This document shows, in pieces, positions 17,852 to 27,126 of a DNA stretch of 64,000 nucleotides. The DNA comes from CAVUOA01 sp963742955. GTDB taxonomy: Bacteria > Bacteroidota > Ignavibacteria > Tepidaquicellales > OLB5. A program made the position numbers and the translations under genes. Position 1 is the first letter of the stretch, and the number at the start of each line of letters is the position of its first letter. The notes beneath the pieces are model-generated. The model saw only the letters and a list, made by a program, of their open reading frames with translations. It had not been told where the DNA came from and ran no database searches. Location: assembly GCA_963742955.1 (NCBI GenBank), contig CAVUOA010000008.1, positions 186,001 through 250,000 on the forward strand. The letters are read 5' to 3'.

Positions 17852-18625
17852 TTATCCGAACTTGCCGGAAATGTAATCTTCTGTTTGCTTAGATTTTGGA
17901 TTGGTAAATATTTCGGTCGTTTCGCCGAACTCAATTAGTTTGCCAACATAAAAAAACGCAGTATAATCTGAGACTCTGGATGCCTGCTGCATATTATGAG
18001 TAACAATAATTATTGTATAATCCTTTCTTAACTGTGCAATAAGGTCTTCAATTTTAGCGGTTGATTTCGGGTCAAGCGCAGATGCAGGTTCGTCCATTAG
18101 AATTATTTCCGGCTCAACAGCAAGGGCTCTTGCAATGCAAAGTCTCTGCTGCTGTCCTCCGGATAAACCCATTGCGCTTTTATCAAGCCTGTCTTTAACC
18201 TCATCCCATAATGCTGAGTTGATAAGACTTTTTTCAACTATCTCATAAAGTTTGCGTTTTTCCTTTATGCCGTGTATTCTGGGACCAAATGCAATGTTAT
18301 CAAAGATTGATTTTGGAAAAGGGTTCGATTTCTGGAATATCATTCCGACTTTTTTCCTCAATGTCACAACATCGGTGCTGTTATTATATATATCTGCTCC
18401 GTCGATTAGAATTTTACCCTCAAGCCTTGTGCCCTCAATAATATCATTCATCCGGTTCAGGGTTCTTAAAAAAGTGGATTTTCCGCATCCGGAAGGACCA
18501 ATAAGCGCAGTAACTTTTCTCTCTGGAATTTCAAGGTTCAAGTCAAACAAAGATTGAACAGAACCGTAGTAAAAATTCAGGTCTTTTACATCAATCTTAA
18601 TATTATTATCGAAAGAATCCTTCAT
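17852..18625 (-). CDS. pstB: Phosphate ABC transporter ATP-binding protein
   Basis: The ATPase of the PstSCAB high-affinity phosphate transporter. The 257 residues carry Walker A GPSGCGKST (43-51), the signature LSGGQQQR (154-161), Walker B IILMDEPASALDP (174-186) and the switch His in IIVTHNMQQASR. PstB-type features are NRMNDII and the late LIEFGETTEIFTNPK. It is separated from pstCA by the porin gene, an unusual insertion within the pst set. Confidence 0.96.
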   Translation of the reverse strand: MKDSFDNNIKIDVKDLNFYYGSVQSLFDLNLEIPERKVTALIGPSGCGKSTFLRTLNRMNDIIEGTRLEGKILIDGADIYNNSTDVVTLRKKVGMIFQKSNPFPKSIFDNIAFGPRIHGIKEKRKLYEIVEKSLINSALWDEVKDRLDKSAMGLSGGQQQRLCIARALAVEPEIILMDEPASALDPKSTAKIEDLIAQLRKDYTIIIVTHNMQQASRVSDYTAFFYVGKLIEFGETTEIFTNPKSKQTEDYISGKFG

Positions 18626-18791
18626 TAACTTAGATTTATCAATTTTATTATCATGTACTTATTTACAGGTGCAATATAATATTCTTTCAACACATCTTCT
18701 ATACACCCTTTTAAAACCGGCTCAGCCGGATATTATAGGAGGAGGCTATAACACCCGGCTTAAGCACTGGTGATGGAATATTAATATACTT

Positions 18792-20114
18792 TTAAAAATC
18801 AAGTATGCTCTGAATCAGCAGTCTGGAATCCGATTTTGAAGTGGTTCCGTCATATTTAACAATGTATTCACTCTGATAAGTTACTGCCTGGTAAGTTAAA
18901 CCTAATGTTAAAACCTTAGCAGGTTTATAAACCAGACCGAAAATTAACAATGACTGCTTATCAGTATTATTATTAAATGAAGTTGTTGATGTATTATCGT
19001 TAGCTGTATTCGGGTCAAATTGGTCATACCTTGCAAAAATTGAGAGTTTCTCATCGAGCTCTTTTACCGGGGGATTAAATTCCAGCCATCCTGAAAAACC
19101 CGAAGCAGTTGTTGTAACTGCAGAATCCGGTTTTAAAGCCGAGGGGTCCTGGTTAGACTGAACATCAAATTCACCGCCGATTCTGAAGAAGCCGAATTTT
19201 GCCATGTTTATTTTCAAATTAGCAAGTCCGCCAAAACGATTGCGGATGAACTGAGCGCCTGAAGGATTCTCTCCCAATCCCAATTTGCCCATGTAAACAA
19301 GTCCGCCTATTGTAAGGTCAGTAACACCGGCCAGCCTTGTTTTTCCTGCTTTCTTTAAAGCATCCATCTTTTTGGTAATCTGTCCCGAAAGAGGATGAAT
19401 GTATACAACAGACTCGAAATCTTTAAACCTGTTATCAAAGTTCAGGTTAGCATAACCGTTTCCGTTAAGAGCTCTTACATATAATTCAGCATAACCTTTA
19501 GGCAATGTCAGCATTCCCTCTGCACCTAAATCAGCCGATGAGAAGAATGAACCTGTGCTTCTTGATACAGAATTTCCGTTAACAGAAGCAGACGTTGTAT
19601 AGGCATAATCGGTAAAGCTTTTTGCAAAACCCCTGAAGCCCATATAGCCTTCGTTCTTCTCTATCCACCTGTTAGGAATTACACCAAGTGTAAAATCGAG
19701 CGCCATGCCTGACTTGCTCTGGAAAGCAGTCCAGTCAAACCATGCATATTTAACACCGAAACGGTATTGCGTAGCGCCGTTTTGGTCTTTCAGAGATATA
19801 ATATCGGGAGTTATTCTTGCTTTCACATTCGGAGCAAGAGATGCTTTTACATTGATATAGGCTCTTTCAAGATAGAAAGAGTTCATGCTGGTTTCAAATT
19901 GATGTGAAGTTGGATTAAAGCCAAATGCAGCGCTTGAGTTTGCGGCAGATGTATCAAGTTTAGAAATAAAATTCGCATTATCAACATTGAATTCCCATCC
20001 GCTGTAGACAGTTCCGCCAATTTTCACTTCTGGTTTGAACTCATCTTTCCCCTGTCCGTATACAAGAACACCGGTAAATAAGAAAATCAAAATGGATTTA
20101 TAAAAGTTATTCAT
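18792..20114 (-). CDS. Outer-membrane porin, probably phosphate-related
   Basis: A 440-residue protein with a signal peptide (cleavage probably after VYGQ) and an alternating-strand barrel ending in LLIQSILDF with a terminal Phe. Features such as SFYLERAYINVKASL and DFTLGVIPNRWIEKNEGYMG recall phosphate-selective porins O/P and other 16-18-strand barrels. It lies between pstA and pstB, and four 11-bp-spaced Pho-type repeats sit 100-138 bp upstream. That makes phosphate (or phosphate ester) uptake across the outer membrane the likely role, inferred from context. The residues that set anion selectivity could not be judged. Confidence 0.75.
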   Translation of the reverse strand: MNNFYKSILIFLFTGVLVYGQGKDEFKPEVKIGGTVYSGWEFNVDNANFISKLDTSAANSSAAFGFNPTSHQFETSMNSFYLERAYINVKASLAPNVKARITPDIISLKDQNGATQYRFGVKYAWFDWTAFQSKSGMALDFTLGVIPNRWIEKNEGYMGFRGFAKSFTDYAYTTSASVNGNSVSRSTGSFFSSADLGAEGMLTLPKGYAELYVRALNGNGYANLNFDNRFKDFESVVYIHPLSGQITKKMDALKKAGKTRLAGVTDLTIGGLVYMGKLGLGENPSGAQFIRNRFGGLANLKINMAKFGFFRIGGEFDVQSNQDPSALKPDSAVTTTASGFSGWLEFNPPVKELDEKLSIFARYDQFDPNTANDNTSTTSFNNNTDKQSLLIFGLVYKPAKVLTLGLTYQAVTYQSEYIVKYDGTTSKSDSRLLIQSILDF

Positions 20115-20213
20115 AATTTTGTAAATATTTTATAAGGATTTGGTTAATTAAAAAAAATCGATTATTGGGTTTTACAACGATATACACCTGTAATTACAAA
20201 AAAACCAAAATTC

Positions 20214-20252
20214 TATTAAACTCTAATTAAATTAATGTTAAGATTTTGTTAA
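20214..20252 (-). promoter_or_regulatory. Pho box before the porin gene (four 11-bp repeats)
   Basis: On the plus strand TATTAA, AATTAA, TGTTAA and TGTTAA start at 20214, 20225, 20236 and 20247, exactly 11 bp apart (TTAACA-N5 in gene direction). The two promoter-distal copies match the sequence seen at pstS and phoB. Unlike those two, no TAATTTTA lies 9 bp downstream, so the -7 element is not assigned. Confidence 0.65.
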
Positions 20253-20294
20253 ACGAATAAAGACATTTTAAATATTATTGAATTTGGGACATCT

Positions 20295-21139
20295 TCAAAA
20301 AGTAACTTTCCATCTCTTGGCAAGAATTTTAGCGGAGATATTAAGAGTCAAAATCAAGATTATAAGAACAAACGAAGCTCCCCATGCCAGCGAATGAAGT
20401 TCATTATACGGGCTCGTTGAATAAACAAAAATAATCTGGGGAAGCGAGCTTATCGGTTTCATTACGTTAAGATTCATAAATGGACTGCCGAACGCAGTAA
20501 ACAGAAGCGGGGCTGTTTCTCCGGCAATTCTTGCTATACTCAGCATAACGCCGGTTACAATCCCGTTCAGTGCTGCAGGCAAAATAACCCGAAGTATGGT
20601 TGAATAATACGGAACACCAAGAGCATATGAAGATTCTTTTAATGTAGATGGAATTAATTTCAGAGTTTCTTCGGTAGAAGAGATAATTACGGGAAGCATC
20701 ATAATAGAAAGAGCCACGCCCCCGGATAATGCCGAAAAACTTCCGAATTGCCTGACAATCCATAAATATGCTATCATTCCGATAACAATCGACGGTATTC
20801 CCTGCAATATATCTGTGCTAAGCTTTACGAAATATGTTATTTTGTTATTGCGGAATTCAGAAATGAAAATTCCGATTGTAACACCGAGTGGTATTGAAAT
20901 TACCGATGATATCAATATCAGCATCAATGTTCCTATTATCGCGTTAGAAACCCCTCCGCCAATCTCCCCTACCGGACGCGGAAGATTAACTATGAAATCC
21001 CAATTAAGCGCAGAAATTCCCTCTTTCCCAGGTAATATAATATCAACAATAGCGGTATAGTTGATAATACCGCCAGAGTGAATACCGTGTACTTAAATAC
21101 CAAATTTTTTATTTTCCTGAATAATAAATGCCTGTTCAT
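20295..21139 (-). CDS. pstA: Phosphate ABC transporter permease PstA (one-base deletion near 21025)
   Basis: Second permease of PstSCAB. The C-terminal 210 residues (20295-20927) contain ILQGIPSIVIGM and the cytoplasmic EAA-type loop with ALGVPYYSTILRVILPAAL and ARIAGETAPLLFTAFG, typical of PstA. The N-terminus starts at ATG 21139 (MNRHLLFRKI...TIPLLLILYYL) in another frame. Adding one A at the AAA run near 21025 links it as LILYYLGKEGISALNWDF, a conserved PstA segment. The start lies 1 bp after the pstC stop, so the two genes are translationally coupled. Confidence 0.88.
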
Positions 21140-21140
21140 A

Positions 21141-22086
21141 TTAACTCTTTTCAAAGCTTTTTATTATTTTTTTCCCGATTACACTAATAAGAGTGGTAAC
21201 CAAAAACAAAAGCAATCCTATCTGTATAAGAGATGAAACATATACATCTCCGGTTGCCTCGGTAAACTCATTTGCAATGACACTTGCCATAGTTGAAGCA
21301 GGTCCAAAAATACTTTTGGGTATCGCATTTGAATTACCAATAACCATTGTAACCGCCATTGTTTCTCCCAGCGCTCTTCCGAGTGCAAGCAGTATTCCGG
21401 CAATTATTCCCGAGCGCCCGTAAGGCAGAACTAACACTTTTAATAACCTCATATTTTGTGGCTCCAAGCGAAAGCGCTGCTTCTTTCTGGCTATCGGGGA
21501 CCATTGAAATAACCTCGCGCCCTATTGATGCAGAATACGGTATAATCATAATGAACAATAAAACTGAAGTTGTCAGTATCCCGATACCCAGTGGAGGAAG
21601 ACCCATCTTCTCTTCAATACCCCTCATAATCGGGACAAGAAAAAACAAACCCCAAAAGCCGTAAATGACCGAAGGTATACCGCCCAGAAGTTCTACGCAG
21701 TTTCTTAATAAATTTGATAAAAAACCTTTTCGGAAATACTCGCCAAGAAAAAGTGAAATAGATATTGAAAATGGAACAGCTATTACCAGTGCAAGAAAAG
21801 AAGTAATTATAGTTCCCACCAAAAACGGTAATGAACCAAACTCAATGTTAACGGCATCCCATGTTGTACCCGTGTAAAAACTGAATCCGAATTTTTCAAT
21901 TGAGGGAAGAGATTGAATTAATAAAGTAATAAACATCCCTACAAGAAGGGCAATGAAAAGTAACGAGGAATACGTAAGCGATTTTCTGAATACAGAATCA
22001 TAGAATCTGAACTTGCGGGTACTTTTATCCTCGAATATTGCAAGTTCAGGACTTAGAGACGGCACATTTGTTATAGTTGAATTCAC
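21141..22086 (-). CDS. pstC: Phosphate ABC transporter permease PstC (one-base insertion near 21444)
   Basis: First permease of PstSCAB, read in two frames (21334-22086 and 21141-21467). The N-terminal part has a charged cytoplasmic tail, then GSLPFLVGTIITSFLALVIAVPFSI and ELLGGIPSVIYGFWGLFFLVP, a PstC hallmark. The second frame gives VLPYGRSGIIAGILLALGRALGETMAV. Removing one base in the EVIKSV codons joins them to EVIKSVVLPYGRSGI. With the correction it is about 314 residues, a normal PstC length. pstS is upstream, separated by a stem-loop. Confidence 0.9.
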
Positions 22087-22120
22087 TTCCGAATATTGTT
22101 CTTAAAATTTAAGCCCTGTC

Positions 22121-22170
22121 CTGACAATCCCCTTCTTACAGTTAAAATAAGCAAGGGGATTGCAGGCAGG
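22121..22170 (-). terminator. Intercistronic stem-loop between pstS and pstC
   Basis: CAATCCCCTT/AAGGGGATTG plus CTTA/TAAG form a 14-bp stem with one bulge and a 9-nt loop, extended by CCTG/CAGG outside. It sits in the 119-bp gap after the pstS stop. Such hairpins commonly act as a partial terminator or stabilise the upstream message, so more binding protein than permease is made. There is no T-run. Confidence 0.6.
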
Positions 22171-22205
22171 TTTACAAATTAATTTGTAAATAAAAATTCA
22201 GTTCT

Positions 22206-23288
22206 TTATTTAGAATCTAAAACAGGTTTACCGTCATAAGTAATGCCTTTAAGTATTGACTCTACCCTTTTTACAGCTTCCGGCGGTAATGATGCATAAG
22301 AAAGCGGTTCTGCATACTGCTGCCCGTCGTGAGTCATCCACCAAAGCATGTTTAGCATTTCTTTTACTCTTGCTTCACTTCTGTCACCGTATTTCTGTTC
22401 CTTGTAAATTAATATCCATGTAAAGCTGACAATCGGGTAACCGTTGGGAGCATCACCATAAGTCAGAGATACTCTCGGGTCTTCCGGAAGCGTTATTTCA
22501 GCGCCAACTTTTGTTGCTTCTAAGGATGGTGTAACGAAATTACCTGCTTTGTTCTGTAAGTCTGCCATGACCATCTTATTCTGCAAAGCATAAATAAGCT
22601 CAACATAACCAATTGCGCCGGGAGTTTGTTTTACAAGTCCGCTTACGCCTTCATTTCCTTTTGCGCCAAGACCAGCAGGCCAGTTAACAGAAATTGCATT
22701 GCCAACAGATTTTTTCCAGTCTTCGCTTACTTTAGAAAGATAATCGGTCCATATGAATGTTGTTCCGCTGCCGTCTGAACGGTGAATTACCGTGATGTTC
22801 TGGTCGGGGAGCTTAACGTCAGGATTGGTTTTCTTAATTCTATCGTCATCCCATTTTTTTATCTTTCCCATATAAATATCAGCAACTACATCACCGGTTA
22901 ATTTAAGTTTCGGGCTGCCTTCCAAATTATATGTTATAACAACTGCACCAAGGCATGTAGGGAACTGCACAATCTTTGCAGTTGATTTTGCCAACTGTTC
23001 ATCGGTCATAAAAGCGTCAGATGCACCGAAGTCTACTGTTTTGTTCAATAGCTGCTGCTGACCGCCGCCCGAACCGATTGATTGATAGTTAACCTTTATA
23101 TTATGCTCTTTGCTGTAAACATCGAACATTTTTGAATAAAGGGGGTACGGAAAGGTTGCGCCTGCGCCCAGAAGTTCTTTATCCGAAGCAGACGATTTAT
23201 CCTTATCGTTCTTGCCGCATGAGGCAATCAGTATAAGCGAAAAAATAAACACGAACAAAAAAGACAGTTTATTTCTTAATGCTTGCAT
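22206..23288 (-). CDS. pstS: Phosphate-binding lipoprotein PstS
   Basis: Periplasmic phosphate receptor of PstSCAB. The 360 residues start with a lipoprotein signal (lipobox LIASC, Cys24), so it is membrane-anchored. Phosphate-contacting motifs are GAGATFPYPLY (42-52), YQSIGSGGGQQQ, DFGASDAFM and HRSDGSGTTFIW. An AAGGAG site precedes the ATG. Its promoter carries four 11-bp-spaced repeats followed at 9 bp by TAATTTTA, the same layout as phoB, strongly suggesting PhoB activation. Confidence 0.97.
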   Translation of the reverse strand: MQALRNKLSFLFVFIFSLILIASCGKNDKDKSSASDKELLGAGATFPYPLYSKMFDVYSKEHNIKVNYQSIGSGGGQQQLLNKTVDFGASDAFMTDEQLAKSTAKIVQFPTCLGAVVITYNLEGSPKLKLTGDVVADIYMGKIKKWDDDRIKKTNPDVKLPDQNITVIHRSDGSGTTFIWTDYLSKVSEDWKKSVGNAISVNWPAGLGAKGNEGVSGLVKQTPGAIGYVELIYALQNKMVMADLQNKAGNFVTPSLEATKVGAEITLPEDPRVSLTYGDAPNGYPIVSFTWILIYKEQKYGDRSEARVKEMLNMLWWMTHDGQQYAEPLSYASLPPEAVKRVESILKGITYDGKPVLDSK

Positions 23289-23371
23289 TAATAATTTCTC
23301 CTTGTTAAATGTTAATAAAGTTATTTTGTAATTATCGTTAATAGGGAATGTAATTTTTCAGTTTCTCAGTG

Positions 23372-23427
23372 TAAAATTACTCTATGATTGTGAATTAAAT
23401 GTTAGTGAAATGTTAAGATAATATTAA
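23372..23427 (-). promoter_or_regulatory. PhoB-responsive promoter of pstS
   Basis: In gene direction there are four repeats at an exact 11-bp period: TTAATA (23422), TTAACA (23411), CTAACA (23400) and TTCACA (23389). After 9 bp comes TAATTTTA (23372-23379). The repeats occupy the place of the -33 element, as PhoB does in class II activation. They resemble the TT(A/C/T)ACA-N5 PhoP boxes of Bacillus more than the E. coli TGTCA boxes. Confidence 0.8.
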
Positions 23428-23567
23428 GAATGAGGTTTGATATTGAAGCCTAAAAATGCCGCCTAATAGGTTATAATGCAGGCAGTTAGAGCGCTTACCT
23501 GATGAAAATTATAAAATGGGGAGCTTAATTATTAGAATTTATTAAAGATGTTAGAATAACATTAGCT

Positions 23568-25372
23568 TTATTTAGCCTGTTGCCGAGCAGATTCTAACGG
23601 TATTTTTATTCTGAATATGCTGCCTTTGTTAAGTTCCGATTCTATTTCGACAGTTCCGCCGTGAACCTGGGCAATATGCTTAACAATCGATAGACCCAGA
23701 CCAGTACCTCCTTCATCCCGGCTGCGGGATTTCTCTATCCTGTAGAATCTTTCAAATAATCTTGGAAAATGTTCTTTTGCAATTCCGAATCCTTCGTCTT
23801 CGACTTCAAAAACAGTAAAGTTATTTTCCGTATATGCCCTTAGGTGAATTTTGGTTTTTTTCTCACTGTATTTTATAGCATTATCCAGCAGGTTACCCAG
23901 CGCCTGTTCAATAAGCGAACTGTCAATTCGGGCGGTTAGGTTATCTTCGCATTTTATAGAAATCTCGATATTCTTTTCTATTGCTTTAAATTCATAATCT
24001 TCCTCGACAGTTTTAAGAACCGGTTTCAGCCTTTGTTCTTCAAAATTCAAATCCTTTTCAACATTGCCCTGTTCCAAACGCGATAGCGTTAAGAGGTCTT
24101 CAACGATAGCATTTAATCTTTCAGTATGCCTGTAAATTATGTCAAGAAACCTTTCGGCTTTCTTCGGGTCATCAATTTCACCTTCTTTCAGGATTTCAAC
24201 AAATCCTTTAATAGTGGTGATTGGAGTCTTAAGTTCATGTGAAACATTTGCAACCAGGTCACGCTTGAGGTTATCGAGATGCTTTAATCCTGAAATATCA
24301 TTCAATACAACAAGTACACCAATCCTGTTGTTGGAATGGTCATAAAGTACGGTACCGCTTAACTGAAGAACTTTATCATTTTCCTGCTGAACTATTATTT
24401 CAGTTTCCTGTGTGCTTCCTTCGTTGATTACCTTCTTAAAGAATTTATGTATTTCGGAGATTCTGACTATCTCTTGGAGTGTCTTATCTGTAACATCTGT
24501 AGTTACAACAGAAAGTATTTCTTCAGCGGTTTTATTAATCAGCAGAACTTTTTCATCATAATCAACTGCCAGCACGCCTTCTTTCATACTTTCCAGAACA
24601 GCCTGCTGGATATTTTTTTGTTCACCTATTATACTAAGCTTTTCATCAAGCTGTTCAGCCATCCGGTTAAGAGCCTCTGCAAAAGCGCGGAGATTCTTGT
24701 TCTTAGGAGGGTATATCCTTTCGCTGAAATCACCTATTGAAAATCTTTCCGCAGCCTTTTCCAGCTCTATTAATGGTTTTGTGATATTCCTTGATGCAAA
24801 TAAAGCTATGAGAGAGACAATCAAAAGAACACCGAACCCGCCGAGAATAATTGAATAATAAGTCGATGAGAAGTTCTCTTCAATTGTGTCAATGTCAACG
24901 GATGTTCTAAGCGCAGCTTTAACTTTTCCGTATTTATCTAAAACAGGAACAGCAAAGTATAAATAGTAGGTTTGTTTTGTATGGCTGTACCGCTTATCGA
25001 AACCTGTTTTACCGTTTAAGGCATTGACGAACTCGGGACGCGTACTGTGGTTTTCCATCTCGGAAGCATTTTCTCTTGTATCCGAAATTACTTTGCCTGT
25101 TGTATCTATTAATGTAACTCTTGCACCGGTCTGTTTATCATAAATATTCAGAGATGCTGCATCAAGCGAATCTAAATCAACATCGCGGAGATGAAGGGAA
25201 ATAAGATATGCATCCGATTCAAGATTTTTATCGGTCTGTTCATAATAAAGGTCTTTGAAAACATCTGGATGCAAATATCCCGAACAGTATCAGGGCAATC
25301 AGTATAAATAATAAGATAGGGATAGTATATTTTCCACAGTATATTTCCGTATCCCTTTGGAACCGATGGCAT
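23568..25372 (-). CDS. phoR: Phosphate sensor histidine kinase PhoR (N-terminus frameshifted)
   Basis: Membrane sensor kinase for PhoB. The intact 568-residue frame (23568-25274) holds an extracytoplasmic sensor region (about 1-130), a second transmembrane helix (YSIILGGFGVLLIVSLIAL), HAMP, a PAS domain (AVLESMKEGVLAVDYDEKVL), HisKA with the phospho-acceptor His in VANVSHELKTP, and the ATPase boxes LLDNAIKYS and GTGLGLSIVKHI. The true N-terminus starts at ATG 25372, 16 bp after phoB and behind AAGGAG. Two extra bases near 25320 and 25270 separate the first transmembrane helix (PILLFILIALILFGIFA) from the rest. Corrected length is about 600 residues. Confidence 0.93.
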
Positions 25373-25388
25373 TAATTAATCTCCTTGG

Positions 25389-26078
25389 CTAATAAATCTC
25401 TTTGAACTTGTAACCTACTCCCCTGACAGTTTCAATATAATCCGCTTCATCACCCAGTTTTTTTCTAAGCGATACTATGTGCACATCAACTGACCTGTCG
25501 GTAACCGATATACCCTCTCCCCTTGTTGCATCTACAATCTGGTATCGTGTCATTACCCATCCCGGTTTCTTTGCGAGAACAAGAAGTATTCTGAACTCAA
25601 GATGAGTTAAATCCAGCAAAATGTTTTTTAAAGTTACCTCATGCCTGCCGACGTGAATCTTAAGGTCACCTCTTTCAATAATGGGCTTTTCTTCTTCCTG
25701 CCTGGCAGGTTTTCTTCTTAGTGTGGCTTTTACAATTGCCAGCAGCTCACGGGGACTAAACGGTTTTGTTACATAATGGTCTGCGCCTATTTCAAGTCCG
25801 GCGACTTTATCCGCTTCATCTGCTTTGGCAGTAACCATTACTATAGGAATACTTGCTTTTTGCTTATCCGATTTTATTATTTTGCATATATCGAACCCGT
25901 CAACTCCGGGGAGCATTAAATCAAGTATTATGAGGTCATAATCATTCTCTTTTATCAGCTCCAGCGCATCCTCACCACTTGTTACGGTTTTCACCCTGTA
26001 ACCGTTCTTGGAAAGATTATAATCAATCAGTTCAAGAATATCTTTCTCATCGTCAACAACTAATATTTTTTCTTTCAT
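25389..26078 (-). CDS. phoB: Phosphate response regulator PhoB
   Basis: An OmpR-family response regulator of 229 residues: receiver domain with phospho-acceptor Asp53 (LIILDLMLPG), acidic residues Asp9/Asp10, and Lys105 in HYVTKPFSP; a winged-helix DNA-binding domain from about 130, with GWVMTRYQIVDATRG and VDVHIVSLRKKLG. It heads a phoB-phoR operon and is preceded by three 11-bp-spaced boxes and TAATTTTA, which predicts autoactivation. The pst genes lie directly downstream on the same strand. Confidence 0.93.
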   Translation of the reverse strand: MKEKILVVDDEKDILELIDYNLSKNGYRVKTVTSGEDALELIKENDYDLIILDLMLPGVDGFDICKIIKSDKQKASIPIVMVTAKADEADKVAGLEIGADHYVTKPFSPRELLAIVKATLRRKPARQEEEKPIIERGDLKIHVGRHEVTLKNILLDLTHLEFRILLVLAKKPGWVMTRYQIVDATRGEGISVTDRSVDVHIVSLRKKLGDEADYIETVRGVGYKFKEIY

Positions 26079-26112
26079 GCGGTTAGTTTTTAATTTCCAA
26101 TATAATTCCTGT

Positions 26113-26157
26113 TAAAATTAGCCGGTTTATGTTAGAAAAATGTTAAGATTATATTAG
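26113..26157 (-). promoter_or_regulatory. PhoB-responsive promoter of phoB-phoR
   Basis: In gene direction: CTAATA (26152), TTAACA (26141) and CTAACA (26130) at an exact 11-bp period, then 9 bp, then TAATTTTA (26113-26120). Box spacing, the 9-bp gap and the -7 octamer are identical to the pstS promoter. Confidence 0.8.
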
Positions 26158-26211
26158 AAATCAAATATTCAGTTAAAAATACTCTTTTTTGTTAAATATA
26201 GAAACTGAAGA

Positions 26212-26243
26212 CCTCACCCCTAACCCACTCCTTAAAGGTGAGG
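26212..26243. repeat. Short inverted repeat (CCTCACC/GGTGAGG)
   Basis: A 7-bp stem with an 18-nt loop between phoB and the metal transporter gene. The wording (CCTCACCCCTAACCC, then TCCTTAAAGG) is that of a dispersed palindromic repeat common in bacterial genomes. A related hairpin lies at 55135. Confidence 0.45.
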
Positions 26244-26338
26244 AGGAACTGAATACTTCCGATAAGTCACTCCTTTCAACATTTATTATCATAAAAATTC
26301 CTGTTATTTTAATATTGATTAAACAATATATTATTGAG

Positions 26339-27052
26339 ATGACAAACGAAATACGCATTCTTCTTATTACCGCAGCATCTATTGCATTTTTTCACACGTT
26401 ATTTGGTCCCGACCATTACATCCCCTTTATCGTAATGTCAAAATCCGGAAAGTGGAGCCGCGCCAAAACCGCATGGATAACCTTCCTTTGCGGAATCGGG
26501 CACGTTCTAAGCTCGGTTGTTCTTGGATTAATCGGCGTTGCTGCCGGTGTTGCCGTCTCACGGCTTGAAAACATTGAATCTTACCGCGGCAATATCGCAG
26601 CATGGCTGCTGATTGCTTTCGGTTTAGTATATTTTATTTGGGGATTAAAAAAAGCATACAAAAATAAACCGCATACGCACGTACATGTTCACGAAGACGG
26701 CTCTTATCATGAACATGAGCACACACATCAACTTGAACACTCACATGTTCACGAAGTATCTGCTAAAAAAATTATGACGCCGTGGATATTGTTTACTATT
26801 TTTGTATTCGGTCCCTGCGAACCTCTTATTCCGCTGGTGATGTATCCCGCAGCTGAGCACAGCATAATAGGAATGGTGCTTGTTACAACAGTGTTCGGAA
26901 TAATTACAATAGGCACAATGATGACAATCGTGATGGGCACAATCTGGGGTATTAATTTCCTGCCTATGAACAAGCTTGAACGCTACACACACGCGCTTGC
27001 AGGAGCAACAATCTGCATTTCGGGATTAGCAATTGTGTTTTTGGGATTATAG
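26339..27052 (+). CDS. His-rich membrane transporter, UreH/NicO-like (probable Ni/Co or other metal)
   Basis: About 237 residues with six predicted transmembrane segments. The start chosen is ATG 26339 (MTNEIRILLI), because the preceding open frame overlaps a repeat and lacks conservation signals. Key features are FFHTLFGPDHYIPFIVM in helix 1 (a GPDH motif as in NicO/UreH-type carriers), GIGHVLSSVVLG in helix 2, and a long loop with many histidines (HTHVHVHEDGSYHEHEHTHQ) around 110-135. His-rich loops in this superfamily bind nickel, cobalt or similar ions. Direction (efflux or uptake) is not clear from sequence. It stands alone between phoB and a structured repeat. Confidence 0.65.
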   Translation: MTNEIRILLITAASIAFFHTLFGPDHYIPFIVMSKSGKWSRAKTAWITFLCGIGHVLSSVVLGLIGVAAGVAVSRLENIESYRGNIAAWLLIAFGLVYFIWGLKKAYKNKPHTHVHVHEDGSYHEHEHTHQLEHSHVHEVSAKKIMTPWILFTIFVFGPCEPLIPLVMYPAAEHSIIGMVLVTTVFGIITIGTMMTIVMGTIWGINFLPMNKLERYTHALAGATICISGLAIVFLGL

Positions 27053-27126
27053 ATAAGATAATTCCTGCGAAAGCAGAAATCCAATAGTTTTATAATTGAT
27101 ACTGAACTCTATTGCACGTTTTGACA

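Noticed and set aside
23480..23520. tRNA-like wording (GTTAGAGCGCTTACCTG)
   Set aside because: D-arm-like bases only; no acceptor, anticodon or T arm can be folded around it.
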